DNA from: Gremmenia infestans
Lineage: Eukaryota; Ascomycota; Leotiomycetes; Helotiales; Hamatocanthoscyphaceae
Assembly (NCBI GenBank): GCA_032629725.1
Contig: JAFEVB010000002.1
Span: 1,302,001-1,366,000 of the forward strand
DNA: 64,000 bases
Reading direction: 5' to 3'
Each line of letters begins with the position of its first letter. Position 1 is the stretch's first letter. Shown here piece after piece: positions 1-11,900 of this stretch. The notes under the pieces are model-generated. The model ran no database searches. It saw only the letters and a list, made by a program, of their open reading frames with translations, and was not told where the DNA came from. A program made the position numbers and the translations under genes.

Positions 1-469
1 GCTTACAAAGTCTTCGAATATTAGGCAACAAGGAGCCTGAAACAGCATGTGTCTGGTTTTATGGCAGAAGATGAGGACTTAAGTTTGTATGATAGTTGTT
101 AATAAAACCGTATGAAGTAATGTTAAGCAGGAATATATCTATAGCCTCGAATGATCACTGTTATGTCTGTTTGTTTATGTTTCATTTTCCTATCACATTT
201 TTTCATCTTCTTGTTTTTCTGATTTCAAACCATTTATTCCCCCCGTTCTTACTGTGCTTGTCAAGTTTCCTTCTTTGGTGATAGCTTTAGGCACATCCAA
301 CGCCAACACACAATAGCAGTCTCCAATAAAGTTAGCTTTTACTTATGGATAAAGAAGTCCCAGGATACAACCGCCGAAATACATGAGTGCCGTTACTACA
401 AGGAAATGGCTGAATTTGAGGCTGATGTCGCTGGTGTATCCATAGGACCGGTGCGGATTGAAAGTCTTC
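1..469. other. Left-edge stretch without a recognised gene
   Basis: T-rich, stop-rich sequence downstream of the dihydroorotase stop. A minus-strand reading frame runs 588-343, but it overlaps the end of dihydroorotase in another frame and has no recognisable domain, so I treat it as non-coding. This stretch probably holds the dihydroorotase 3' UTR. Confidence 0.5.
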
Positions 470-1996
470 CTAGGAAAGCCAGCGTAAACTGAAAATGGGA
501 ACCGTAGGTCTTGATAACCCAATCTCAAGAGTGCCATCGGCGCTCCTGATACTCGTAGGAATGGTTTCGCCTTTTCTCTCAAGCACAATCTTATGCGGTC
601 CTTTGGCGGCAGGATCAGGCAGCTTGTAGAAGCGCCTTCCAGACCGACTCAGGAACTGCTCGAGCCGCTCCTGCGTGACTTCGTGTTCCTCAATTACTCC
701 CCTTTCGATTGCTTCTTGTAGCGCTAGAATGACAAGCTGGGTAGCGAAGGGCTGTGTAAATACGCCTGCTGGCACTGGTTGACGACCTTGCGTCTTGGAC
801 GCCAAGGGATGTGGCGCGCTGTCACTACCACTAAAAGGCAGGCAAGGTCAACACAACACGCACTAGAAAGGAGGTGGCGCAACTTACAAGAAGAACTTGG
901 GGTCGCCGCTACATACGGCTTTAATCAGAGCATCTCGATCCAATGGCGTCTGCGGAATAGGCTTGCAAAAAGCCAGAGGATCTGCTTGACTAATATCCCT
1001 TGTCAGGTAGAGGTGATGAGCCGTTATAGTTCCTACAGAACCCATATGTTTTAGAATGAGGGCAGCAAATTTGGAAGCAGACTAGGGTAATCATGGAATC
1101 TAGATATCAGGAATAGCTATAGAAGAACGAACCAGCAACTGATGGGCCGCAAGCCCGTACGGCATCCAGAGCCGCTGCGGTAGAACAATGCTGTAAAGTA
1201 TCAGTATAATATTGTGCATTTAATGATGGGAATCTACTCGCCTCGAGGATGCATCGAAGTCGGGGGAACTTCTCGTGAAGCCTCTTCAGTTCTGGCAAGA
1301 ATGCCTCTTCAAGAGAAATATTGTCGCTTGGTGGAGACCCCGGTACCTCCCCGTGCAAGTTCAGCACAAGATCATACTGTTCCATGGCAGCGAGGACGAG
1401 AGAATAGGCTTCTATAAAATCCGCCGCGACACCTGACTCGGAGTTCGTAGTGACACCTATAATGCATCAATACTGCAGCTCCGGAGAGGCCTTGTCATTG
1501 ACGCCTTACCTTGAGGGTACATCTTGACTCCAGTAACACCAGCGGCTGCGGCCTCAGCGATTACTTCAGGGGTAACAGAAGGATGAAGCTGGTATTGTTA
1601 GATAGCGTCGTAACTCGCAATTATACCTCCTGGGTAACCCACGTAGAGAGACATGAGATAATGGACTCTAGGTTCAATAGACCGCAGGCGAGACTGATAT
1701 TCTAGAGCTTGAGCCACACTTGTGATAGGCGGCTGTAGGTTTGGCTATCAACCAGGTCAGTTAATGACAGACCGAGATATTGAGAGGTCTACATGCCATA
1801 ACAAACACTGTGTCTACTCCCCCTTTACGGATATGAGGGACCACCAGCTCCATGACCTGCAGCGCTCGGAATAATATTAGTCTGGTCCAGTCTAGTACGG
1901 GTGGGGGCTGAATAAATTGACCTGATCCTGCCTCAAATGGACATGCATGTCTGCCGACGGTGGCAATTCTAAACTTTGTACATCTTTCAGCCTCAT
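470..1996 (-). CDS. URA4: Dihydroorotase (pyrimidine biosynthesis), 8 exons
   Basis: Catalyses reversible cyclisation of carbamoyl-aspartate to dihydroorotate, the third step of de novo UMP synthesis, in the cytosol. Exons called: 1996-1922, 1856-1797, 1744-1643, 1588-1510, 1456-1242, 1190-1133, 1032-888, 830-470. Every junction keeps phase, giving 364 aa, the usual length of the homodimeric class II enzyme. Visible motifs: zinc-binding HVH at residues 18-20, VKMYPQG with the lysine (about 101) that is carboxylated in the family, NLHGE, LEHC, TAHHLYLTRD, and GSDSAPHP with the catalytic Asp. The ATG at 1996 is chosen because it lies 17 codons before HVH. Two introns (1796-1745 and 1241-1191) need GC donors; the second is 51 nt and stop-free, so read-through stays in frame. 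The last residues (LSRPTVPIFSLRW) differ from what I expect of the family, so the C-terminus is the least certain part. Confidence 0.88.
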
Positions 1997-3452
1997 TTTG
2001 CTAAAGAAAGCCTTTCCTTTTAATGTTTTTAGGGGGTGCGAAAAGGATTGTAATAAAGTTCCGTGAAGTTTTTTGTTTTTTTACCGCGTGTTGAAATTAT
2101 AGGGTTGAGCTAAGTCGACTTGAAAATCCGATAAGTCTACTTACGCTAGCTAATTCGGGAAGGGACTACGTAGTATGCGCGCACGTCAGGCCCACTCGCC
2201 GAGTACTTCCGGCACTACCAAAACATAGAGGCACCCGAAGTACCTGGCGCGACGGCCTGTACAAAGTAAAATAAGCGCTCGTATAATAAGGTGCAAAAGC
2301 ACAATTTAGTAATTAAATCAGAGGCTCTATCCTTAGGCTGATCCCCCCATGCTCGCCCCACCCTAAAACCGTCCTATTAAAACCTTACTATATTATACAC
2401 CTCTGTAGGCCCTGAAAATCACCAAAAATGCAGATTAGACCTATCTCTAAGGTATTAATAAACTTAATATAAACTGGTAGCGTCTTCTTAATTTTCAAAA
2501 GAATAACTTACGAGAGAGCACCTCCGAAGTATAGATTAGCTGGAGTACGTGTGTACGCACTTGAATAATAAATAGAGAGTATAGACGTGCATAGAACTTA
2601 ATCCACGAGCAAATTGGCCCGTCAAGTCTTATTGGCAGGATTTTACGAAGTCGTATACCTTATATTTCATTGGCCTAAATCTTACCTTGGAGAATCCTTA
2701 TTCTTTGGCCCTTGGCCCTTGCCCTTTCAGAATATGAAGCTGTGGATTTAATCCGTAGTAAGCCCTACAGTAGCGTGCTGCGGCTTTCTTTTTCAGTCTA
2801 AAGTTTCATTTTAAGGCAACGCTAAGCAAGAATTCTATTTTGGTAGGGAAGAAGAAAGCGGGGATGAAATAAGGTTGGCAACCTTAATATTCGGCGGGGA
2901 ATTAGGAGCATATGATCCAAAGGTAACCTTCCTTGTTTTACTACCTCAAGCGCACGAACGGCGTCTGAGAAACCGCATATTCCAATAAAGAGAGGCACGG
3001 TAGCAAAAAAGATAGAGATATCACCTTAGAATATAAGCCTAGCTAGATTAGGATAAGTGACACCTTTTCAAAAGAAATCTAATATCCTTCTAAAGCATGA
3101 TCTTTCGTTAATAGCAAAGCCTATTCTAATAACCTTGATGTTCTCAGTCTATTGTGTTCGTATGAATGGAAGCAAGAAGAAACTAAGGTAGTATTACATC
3201 CTGGCAAGCTGCTCAGGGGCGAGTTCGCACTTTCCTAAGGCGTAGAAGATGCGAGATTTAGTGCGAAATAGGAGCCATTTTCAGAGATTACGATGCTGAG
3301 TTCTGGAGGCATCAGCCCTAACTTGGAGCTGAGACAAAACACCTCTTCGTATGGAGTGCTTTTACGCAACGATGAGGACAAAGGTCTCGTAGAAGTTGTT
3401 GACATAGCCACAGCACCCGAGCAGGCTGCTTTCCAGATGAAATTTGTAGATT
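1997..3452. other. AT-rich gene-poor stretch, possible decayed repeat
   Basis: About 1.5 kb with no sustained reading frame and many TA/TAA runs, notably 2250-3150, unlike the balanced base use in flanking genes. In filamentous ascomycetes such blocks are often remnants of transposons mutated by RIP, but I cannot recognise an element or terminal repeats. A 55-codon frame (3293-3460, ATG to TAA, followed by TATA-like sequence) reads like protein but is not identifiable; it may be a relic. Confidence 0.4.
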
Positions 3453-3487
3453 CTATATAAGAGTTCGGGTGTATCTCCCTATATAAA
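3453..3487 (+). promoter_or_regulatory. TATA-like elements upstream of the subtilisin gene
   Basis: Two TATATAA sequences, at 3454-3460 and 3480-3486, lie about 110-145 bp before the protease ATG at 3598. This spacing suits a core promoter with a short 5' leader. The assignment rests on sequence and position only. Confidence 0.4.
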
Positions 3488-3597
3488 CTTAATTTTATAC
3501 ATATCTGTTAGGTTTTCAAATATATCGCACAAACTTCTTATTATTACCTACTTTATTTACACGTCATCAACTTGATTTCCCAAGGGCGTTTCTCACT

Positions 3598-5462
3598 ATG
3601 AAGTTCGCTTGGCCTTTGCTATTCACCAGCAGCGTCTCAGCCATCCTAGCACCGAGGTCCAACGTACCAGCACCATATACAAAGCCAGAACCGGAATATC
3701 TTGTACCTGATGCATATGTTGTCCGATTCCACGATAATCACACCCTCGAAGACCATGTAATCAATATCGGCTTCGATGTCCGGGAATTCGCCATCACATT
3801 TGTCGAGATGCCCCCCTCAAACGCTTATTACTTTACTTTGTCAGGCAATGAGTCCATGGTCCACGAGCACATCCGTCATGACCCTGGCGTCTTGCGGGTA
3901 GATCACAACGAATATCTGCATGGGGAGCAGACTTCTATACACGGTGAGAATTCACAAGTAGAGGGACCTTTTTCTCGTCTACGTATGGTAGCAAAGAGAT
4001 GGCAAAATTCGGTGCACACGAATAATTACTGGAACTATGCTATGATTACAATAGGCAAGAAATTTGATTTCCAGGGGAAGATAAGCGAATCTCGCTCTTC
4101 ATACTCCATGGTAGACTCGGGTAAAGGGGTTAATGTTTATGTCTTTGATGGCGGTATCAAGGTTGAGCATGAAACTTTTCAAGCAAGTGGTCGCCAAATT
4201 GCAGTTCATTTTCAGGGCAAGAAGTCAACGGATAAATCTCCGTACTGCGGTAGCTCTGGGGGGACAGCCGGAAATACTATGGTAAGCACACTTTCACTTC
4301 CATCGGCATATCTCCTGTTCCGAATATAAAGCTAATTTTTATTTTACTAGGACGACGTACTAGGACATGGGACAGCCGTAGCAGGTATCATCTCTAACGT
4401 AAAGGGTGGAACTGTAAAAGCAGCAACATTGATCAATGTCAAGGTCCAGGAGTGTGGGGGTACTATGGCCCAGATCGAACAAGCTGTGAACGATGTTGTT
4501 ACGGAACATAATAACAACAAGGCCAGTCCGCCAGCTGGATGGAAAGGCTCCGTTATCAACATGTCTATTGGATTCTCCACCCAAAATTTTGCAGGTCTTC
4601 AGGATGCCGTAGGACGTGCCAATAAGGCGGGAATTCCTATAGCTGCAGCAGCCGGCAACTTGAAACAGGATTGGATTTTTATTCCAGCAAAGTAAGTTTA
4701 ACACAGCTAAAAGTGGCATCAAAAATAGTATTAACGTTAGCAAATTACAGGTTCTCGAGTGTTTACAGCGTCGGAGCTATTGATATCAACTATAATCGAT
4801 GGTTAGGTGGCTATTCAGGTTCCAATTATAACAAAAGGTTAAATATCTGGGCTCCCGGCAAGGATATCTGGTCTTCCACTGTTGATATCGACAATCCAAA
4901 GATAACGAACAAGTATAATTGGGCTTCTGGAACTAGCGTGGCTTGTCCTCACGCTGCTGGTGTTATGGCTATTATTATGGGTTATGAGGGCTACCAGAAG
5001 CTGAGTGCTCAGGACGTATATGATCGAATCGCATACAATTCGCTCAATGCCGTCAACTCGGATGATGAGTTGAAAAGGACTGGGACTACTCTCCAATTAC
5101 TTCAGACAGGGATTGATGGTGGGACAAGGAGCACATGGAATCAACCATATGGTGGTATACCGCACGACGAGAATAAGAGGCAAGATACAAGCAACCCTAA
5201 TCCTGACGGGATTGTTACAGATAGTAAGTACCCGATTACTCGTCGTCAGCATGATGTGCCCCTGGCGCTGTCCAGAGCTAATTTCTATCTAGCTTCCGCT
5301 TTACCAACAATGGGTCCCGTGGTTGAAGTAGATGAAGACATTGAGGTTTTTATTGTCGAGGGATCCCCTGACCCTACTACCCCGTCTGCTCCTGCTGGTT
5401 GTAACGGGTGTGTAGCATTGCAGACTCAGACTGGTTTGGTTGCAGCGCCGACACCACCCTAA
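3598..5462 (+). CDS. Secreted subtilisin-like serine protease (S8) with I9 propeptide
   Basis: Endopeptidase of the S8 family, probably secreted. Exons 3598-4281, 4351-4691 and 4751-5462 give 578 aa. A hydrophobic signal peptide (about residues 1-17) is followed by an inhibitor I9-like propeptide (about 38-108) and the catalytic domain. The triad is visible: Asp184 in VYVFDGGI, His234 in GHGTAVAG and Ser404 in SGTSVACPHAAG, with the oxyanion-hole Asn331 in AAAAGN. The FDGGI variant replaces the more usual IDTGI but keeps the Asp. A C-terminal extension of roughly 150 residues after the fold has no domain I recognise and no obvious membrane or GPI segment. Both introns have GTAAG donors and TAG/CAG acceptors. 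The gene follows the AT-rich block and is isolated from its neighbours, which fits an accessory, possibly nutritional or host-related, protease (inference). Confidence 0.9.
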
Positions 5463-6292
5463 GAGGGCGTTGGTTTTATAGGAAAGAAGTTGTTTCTGGC
5501 ATGTTATTAGAGCTTCGAATGGTTTTATTAGAAGTATTTAGCATATAAATCTATTGCCGATTAAATTCTTAAACTGATTTGTAATTTTCCAGAGGCATAG
5601 AGGAGAAAAAAGACTCCGGAATCTCTAAAGATAGTAAAATTCGATAGGACCTCAGACGATGTCAGCCTTCGTGATTAGATGACTAACCTTTGAATGGAGA
5701 CTTTGGCGCTGGGTACTTTTGTTGATGGCTAGTAGTCCCGCTTAGAGGAGTTTCTTGGTAACTTCAAGGAATCCAAGTGCTTCCGACTTCGCGAAGACGA
5801 CTTCGAACGTGTCCCCTCTACAAGAGCAATGAACGAGGCCATCTCAGGCTTAAAGCACTGTCTTAAGGAATTCGAAAAAGATTGGGATCCATTTAGGTTG
5901 ATGTGGGGGGAGGCTGGTATGGCATGGGCTTGGATTGAGATTGGAGATGTGAGCGAGGGGACATGCTTGCTCTACACTGACGTGTAGGGCCTGAAGCTGC
6001 ATATGTCGTGCTGCATTTTCTTCTGCTCCGGAAAAAAACTACACGCAAATTGAATGCTTATAACAAATTTTATTCGCTAGACAATGGAAGGGCGGCGAAA
6101 GAACAACCAACGCACAGGCTAGGCACTTGCCGGTAAAGAAAAACCCTGGATCATAAGAGACAATGTGATATATCTAGCACCGAGAAGGACTTCTATTTTA
6201 TTTTGCAGACTGATGCCTTGTTTCCATAAGTCGTAGCCCATATGCATTCCAGCCAACTATGCTTAAACATTCATGCACTTTTTCCATCCTTT
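5463..6292. other. Intergenic stretch with an unidentified open segment
   Basis: Between the subtilisin and COG4 3' ends. A plus-strand frame is open from 5736 to a TAG at 5985-5987 (first ATG 5829) and reads like a conserved helical protein (for example GLKHCLKEFEKDWDPF and GEAGMAWAWIEIGDV), but it lacks an N-terminus and I cannot name a family. The rest shows nothing beyond AT-rich 3' flanks. Confidence 0.35.
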
Positions 6293-8797
6293 TTATCTGA
6301 CAAGAGCCCTGGCCCTCTTCCGTTCATCTTCAGTAAGCACCCAAGCCATCTCCTCTTCTCCTTCCTCCTCAACCTCATTAATAGCCTCCCATTCCTCTTC
6401 TTCCATATTGACAAGCATACAGACTTGTGAGACTCTCGCAAACAGATCCCGAACGCCGTAGCGTCCTCCTCTCGCCACGACGCCGATGATACCAGAGAAG
6501 TCACGCTCCATGCGACTGGCGCCATGTACGCTCATCTTGCCAGCATAGCCCCAGACTCTTTTATCTAGTACCTTCGCGAGATCTTTCGCGGTCGAGTCTA
6601 GGAGGAGGGTGAAGCATTTAGGCGTCATGATCCGTTGTATAGGCTTCATGATTGAATCCCAGGCATGCTCAAAGCGTCGCGCTACTAAGTCATGCTGGAT
6701 GTCCGCTTCCTCGTCTTCATCATTTTGCCTTGCTTGATCATCGAGCTCTTCTTCCGTGAGCGTGTAGTCCACGTCCCGGAACACGTCCCTGACGACAGGT
6801 CGTAGGCGCTGTTTTACAACCCTCTCAAAGAGCACAGTCAGGCCGTCTGTGATAAGTTCTCCTGTTTTTGATGAGAAGGTGGCGTTTAATGATTCAAGAG
6901 AATTTATGACGAATGTGGCGTCGTGTGCAAAGGGGTAGAGGTCTGCGAGTGAGGCGGCTGATGGATCATTTGGTGAGATCCGCGAAGTGACAATGCGGGC
7001 TATATAATCGTTTGCGATATCGAGGGAGTTGATGAGGATTATGAAAGATAAAATTTTGTCTTCTGGAGGAAAACCGCCTTGTATCGCAGCTTTGGGATAG
7101 GACTCATCGCGCATTTTCCGCTGGATCATACCGACGAAGTCAGAGCCTAGAACTCGGCCGATGGTGGGGATGACGGAGGCAATCACGTCTCTTTGTGAAG
7201 TCGATAGTGAGCGTTGGAGGACGGTGTTGACGATGTACATTACATCGTCGACTGGTGATATGATAAATGGTGGGTTTCCGTCTATTGGCTTTGATAGGCT
7301 GAGAGATAGTCCAGCTGGTGATTCGTCCAATTGAAAAGCTTTCTCCACGGATCTTCTGAAAAAGAATGTGGTCATGATATTAAAAGGTGTGGTGAGCCTT
7401 GCTGATATTTTTCGACTTAACGCTGATTTGATCAGCAGTTCTGGCATAACCAGAGGCTCGTCTGGATCAATTTCCGGATCCTGAGAAATCTTAGAAATGG
7501 CTTGCAAGAGAACTCCTTTTGGCGGACTTACCCTGCACTTGCTGGCTAAGAACCGGGAATACAACGACCATCTACCCAACATCATGGCCGTCTCATTCAG
7601 AAGCCCATCAACCTCCTTCATATCGACACCTTCGTCTTCGCTAATACGGCCATTCGTGCCACCACCAATCGCAGGTGAATTTGTTCTCGATATTCCTGGA
7701 CCTCTTTGGGCGGGCAAAAAGCTCGACACCAAGAACGAAAATGGGTAGCTCTTGACATCCGTCAACCTCCGATCAACACTCCTCTCATCCCCCCACGTAT
7801 CCAAAATAATACCTCCCTGGACATCCGCCTCGATCTGCAGGCGCTCAATAACCTTCACCATACGCCCCTGCCCATAATGTCTCTCCACCAGCGTGCCATG
7901 ATTCTCCACGATCTGCGCAATATGCTCAAACAGCTTCGTAATAGCATTTGCGTAAAAGAACCCCTCCTTCCCATCCCTGCCCTTGGTCCCCTCCTTCAGA
8001 TTGCCCCTCGCCCTCTGGGCAACACCCTGGCAGACATATCGTCCATAAACCTCCAGCCCCGTTTCCTCCCTCCCAATGAGTGGAAATAGCTTAAAGAACC
8101 TCGTAATCTTAGCATTATCCCCCTCCTCAGCAGCTTTCTCAAACTCTCTGAGAAAAAGCCCACACAGACTCTCTTTCGCGCTCTCGATCGTCACGCCCGG
8201 CGCATCAGGCACTTCCACACTGGGAACAATCCGTGCTGCGAATTTGCCCTCTATGATATGTTTCGGGACCTTGGAAGCCCGCGCGATGTATCCAGCAGCA
8301 GCCTCCCAGTCCTGGGGTGCGCCCATGGAGCCCACGACACCTTGCACACATGCTTTTAGCTCCGCGACTTGTTCTACAACCCCCAATGTCTCTTCCACAC
8401 GCTTCTTCTCCAGATCTAATTGTTTCACTTTAGAAGACAGATGTGAAGCCGTCGAGGACGCGGAATCCAGCATGCCATTGCTGATATCGCGTGTATTGAC
8501 GACCTGGGTCCCCAGGTGCGCGCGCAGGAGGTCGAGCCGTCCGAGTTCGCGAGAAAGGTCGGCTTGGGAGGTGATAAGGGTCTGCAGGCGCGAGGTGATG
8601 GCTGCGTCGCGGGAGTGAAGTGCGGAGAGGGAGGCGCGGATGGAGGCTAGGGAGGCTGATTCGGTGATGTTTGCGGGGGTGGAGGAGGGGGCCGCTGGCT
8701 GGGAGGAGAGGGCGCCATTTGGAGGGCCGGTGGGAGGCATTGGTTTGGGTTCGGCATGGGTATGGTGGGTTGGTGGGTTGAGATGAGGTGTCATCAC
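6293..8797 (-). CDS. COG4: Conserved oligomeric Golgi complex subunit 4 (COG4)
   Basis: Subunit of the lobe A half of the COG tethering complex, which docks retrograde vesicles at Golgi membranes and binds SNAREs and Sly1. The frame is open over 834 codons: a disordered Pro/Ser-rich N-terminus (about 1-50), a coiled-coil segment (about 55-145) and the helical COG4 body ending near the C-terminus. At 7531-7481 a 51-nt, phase-0, stop-free GTAAGT..CAG segment interrupts a conserved stretch. Removing it joins SKCR to DPEIDPDEPL and restores what I expect of the family, so I favour an 817-aa protein with exons 8797-7532 and 7480-6293. The ATG at 8797 is the first in frame. It lies head-to-tail upstream of PMR1, another Golgi gene, with about 190 bp between them. 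Confidence 0.92.
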   Translation of the reverse strand: MMTPHLNPPTHHTHAEPKPMPPTGPPNGALSSQPAAPSSTPANITESASLASIRASLSALHSRDAAITSRLQTLITSQADLSRELGRLDLLRAHLGTQVVNTRDISNGMLDSASSTASHLSSKVKQLDLEKKRVEETLGVVEQVAELKACVQGVVGSMGAPQDWEAAAGYIARASKVPKHIIEGKFAARIVPSVEVPDAPGVTIESAKESLCGLFLREFEKAAEEGDNAKITRFFKLFPLIGREETGLEVYGRYVCQGVAQRARGNLKEGTKGRDGKEGFFYANAITKLFEHIAQIVENHGTLVERHYGQGRMVKVIERLQIEADVQGGIILDTWGDERSVDRRLTDVKSYPFSFLVSSFLPAQRGPGISRTNSPAIGGGTNGRISEDEGVDMKEVDGLLNETAMMLGRWSLYSRFLASKCRVSPPKGVLLQAISKISQDPEIDPDEPLVMPELLIKSALSRKISARLTTPFNIMTTFFFRRSVEKAFQLDESPAGLSLSLSKPIDGNPPFIISPVDDVMYIVNTVLQRSLSTSQRDVIASVIPTIGRVLGSDFVGMIQRKMRDESYPKAAIQGGFPPEDKILSFIILINSLDIANDYIARIVTSRISPNDPSAASLADLYPFAHDATFVINSLESLNATFSSKTGELITDGLTVLFERVVKQRLRPVVRDVFRDVDYTLTEEELDDQARQNDEDEEADIQHDLVARRFEHAWDSIMKPIQRIMTPKCFTLLLDSTAKDLAKVLDKRVWGYAGKMSVHGASRMERDFSGIIGVVARGGRYGVRDLFARVSQVCMLVNMEEEEWEAINEVEEEGEEEMAWVLTEDERKRARALVR

Positions 8798-8990
8798 AGT
8801 ATTTCGAGGTTCGTGTCGTTAAGCGAGGATTTATATCTCCGTCAATCACTTGATAAGATTTAAGCATTGAGGATTGAAATTTAATTATCTAATTGCCGTT
8901 CATGTTTTTGCTGGCGATGTTTTCGCTGGGGAATCTATGCCGAATTCGAACTATGTATACAATGTGTTGCTGCCAAGCTCCTTTTTGTGC

Positions 8991-11900
8991 TTAAACAAGC
9001 TGACTATACCCACTTCCCAACCGCCTTCTCCCTCTCGATTTCCAGTATTTCCTTGCCTCATCCGCCCAAAACACGCTGCTTGTCAAAACTATCAAGCCCG
9101 CCAGATCAAAGAATCCCAATGCTTCCGTTTGAAACACCTCTTGCAGCCATGGGAAATAAATAACCAATATCTGACCTACCAAGCTCAACGACACCGCCCA
9201 ATTGAACAGGGTATTGCTAAACAATCCAACCTCCCCTCTTAAAACCGATTTTGATTCCGAACGGCAATTCAAGGCATTAAACATGTCAAAGAGAACGAAG
9301 CAAGTAAAAGTCATGGTAGTGTCTCGCTTTGTCACTTCTCCATCGGTGAGCATCTCGTGTGTATATACAGCCATCGTACCAATCATGATAATTGCTGCTG
9401 AAGTAAGGACACGCGTGATGAGTGGCCAAGTCAAGACTGGAGCATTGCGCTTTCGTGGGGGTCTTGTCATGACATCTGGGTCAACAGGCTCAACACCTAG
9501 CGACTGAGCGGGTGGACCGTCCATGATGATATCTGTGACTTGTTAATACAGTTGGGAAAGACGAAGGGGGTTGATACTTACTGATCCAAAGAATCTGCAT
9601 CGCGTTTAGAGGATTCTTAAATCCTAAACACGTGCAGAAAAATACCAAGCTCAATGCTGCAGCACTGGTACTCAATTGGAAAGTAAGGAAATTTTGGATG
9701 TTGTTAAAGATACCCTTGCCCTCTTCAATGGCATGGAGAATGGTTGAGAAGTCGTCGTCCGTCAAAATCATATCAGCAGCCTCCTTTGCCACGTCTGTCC
9801 CTTGCATTCCCATAGAAATACCAATATCAGCTTTCTTCAAAGCTGGCGCATCGTTGACGCCATCGCCAGTCATGGCAACAATATCTCCTCGAGCTTGGAG
9901 AGCTTTGATAATCTTCAACTTGTGATCAGGGCTTGTTCTAGCAAAGATTGACGTATTGGCAATCGCGGCCTCCAATTCCTCATCAGTCATCTCCTCGATC
10001 TCCTCGCCTCGGAGTACTGGTCTGACTGCAACTGAACTTTGCGTATGTTCTCGTGGGCTGGCAATAGACATGCCGAGTTTCCGTCCAATCGCTACAGCTG
10101 TTGTCTCAGCATCACCAGTAATCATAATGACCTTGACGCCTCCTCGCATGAGTCGCCTAATGGACTTCTCGACCCCAGTTCGAGGGGGATCGCTCATACC
10201 GACAATCCCCGCAAATGTCAGTCCTTTGTACACATCTTCGTTGTGAGAGACCGGAGTTTCGTTTGTCGGGTGTGTTGCAGTGACAGGGGTGCCATTTCGG
10301 CTCACGGCAGTAAGAGATCTGGCATGTCTCGCAACGGCACCACTTGCAAAGCCAAGAACACGAAGCCCTTCCTCAGCCAGTTTCTCTGCAGCATCCAAAA
10401 CTTCTTGTCTCCTAGCTGCATCCAAAACGACCTCGCGTCCATCTTTGGTCAAATAGGTGTCACATCGTTTGAGGATACGGTCAACAGCGCCTTTAATGTA
10501 CGCGACTTCTCTCGTATTAGAGCTCCCGTCAATGCTGACATCTCCTACCGTGACACCCATCCATTTTCTCTCCGAACTAAATGGAGTTTCCCCGATGCGG
10601 TGCCCCAGGCTATCTCGAACATCGTGTTCCTTAAATCGATCGAGCATATCAAGCATGGCAACATCCGTAGGCTGTCCGACCCACCTACTCAACCCAGCCT
10701 TTGGGCCTGTAGAAGATAAAACAGCCATGGATGAGCTGGATTGATGGGTATTTCGGCGACTCAGTCGTGCATTGTTTGCAATGTTACCAATGCGAAGAAT
10801 GCGTAATGTGACTGCATCAGGCTTCACCTCCGCGCCCTCGTCGTCAGAATCGACTTCTACTGGAGATTTTGCATCTATGTACCACATTTTTGTTGTTGAC
10901 ATGTGGTTCATCGTCAATGTCCCTATACTTCTTTAGCAATGATTCAGCCACGTGATGGGCAACCTACCAGTTTTGTCACTGCACACAACATTCACGGACC
11001 CAAGAGTCTCAACACTTGGCATCTTTCTTACAATGGCATTATGTCGCGCCATCCGGTGTACTCCTAATGCTAGGGTTACCGTAACAATGATTGGAAGGCC
11101 TTCGGGAATTGCTGCAACCGCAAGGGAGACGGAAATGGTGAAGATCTCCAAATACCCTTTGCCTTGAAGCCAACCAACAACAGAGATCACCCCAATGATG
11201 AAAAACGAAGCTTGACTTAGTTGTGATCCGAGGGAGTCCATTGACAGTTGAAGAGGGGTTCGAGGACTCTCTGTTTCTGTAACACTTGCTGCGATTGTTC
11301 CAAAATGTGTTTTTCCTCCAGTCGCATATACAATTCCTTGGCCATGCCCAGATCTCACCAATGTTCCCATGAATGCAATATTCGTCGCGCTGTTCAGCTG
11401 AGTGTCTACACCAACAGAACCACTTCCAGCAGAAGCATAGTCGGGCGAGCCAGGAGGTTCCAGAGTACTTGACACAGCCCTCCTAGCGAATACATTTCGA
11501 GGTTTCGCTTCTGCGGTAATTCTCACAGGCTCGTTCTCCCCTGTGAGGTTGGATTCGTCAATCGTCAAGTCCGATGCTTTCGTAACACGAATGTCGGCAG
11601 GTATGCGATCTCCCGTTGTGAACAGAACCAGATCTCCTGGAACCAATTGAGCAGCCATGACCTTGCTAGATGCAGACTCCAATTTTGCCTCCACATCGTC
11701 TCCAGAGGCAGAGTCCATCAGTGCTTCTGCCTCTGGATGCGCGCCTTCAGTTGGTGGCCATGTCGGTGTGCGCTGGCCAGTCGTCCTCACCTCACCCCTG
11801 ATCAAATGCGCATGGTTGGGGACCAAATGGCTAAGAGCCTCAATTGACTTTTCGGATCGATACTCCTGGATAAATCCTACTAAAACGACAATTGTAACCG

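Noticed and set aside
1107..1385. Dihydroorotase segment read without splicing
   Set aside because: The unspliced frame inserts 17 residues between ILE and HCSTAAALDAV, which are adjacent in the family; a 51-nt GC-AG intron fits better.
8874..9242. 122-codon plus-strand frame with a signal-peptide-like start
   Set aside because: It runs antisense through the conserved C-terminus of PMR1, which explains its openness.
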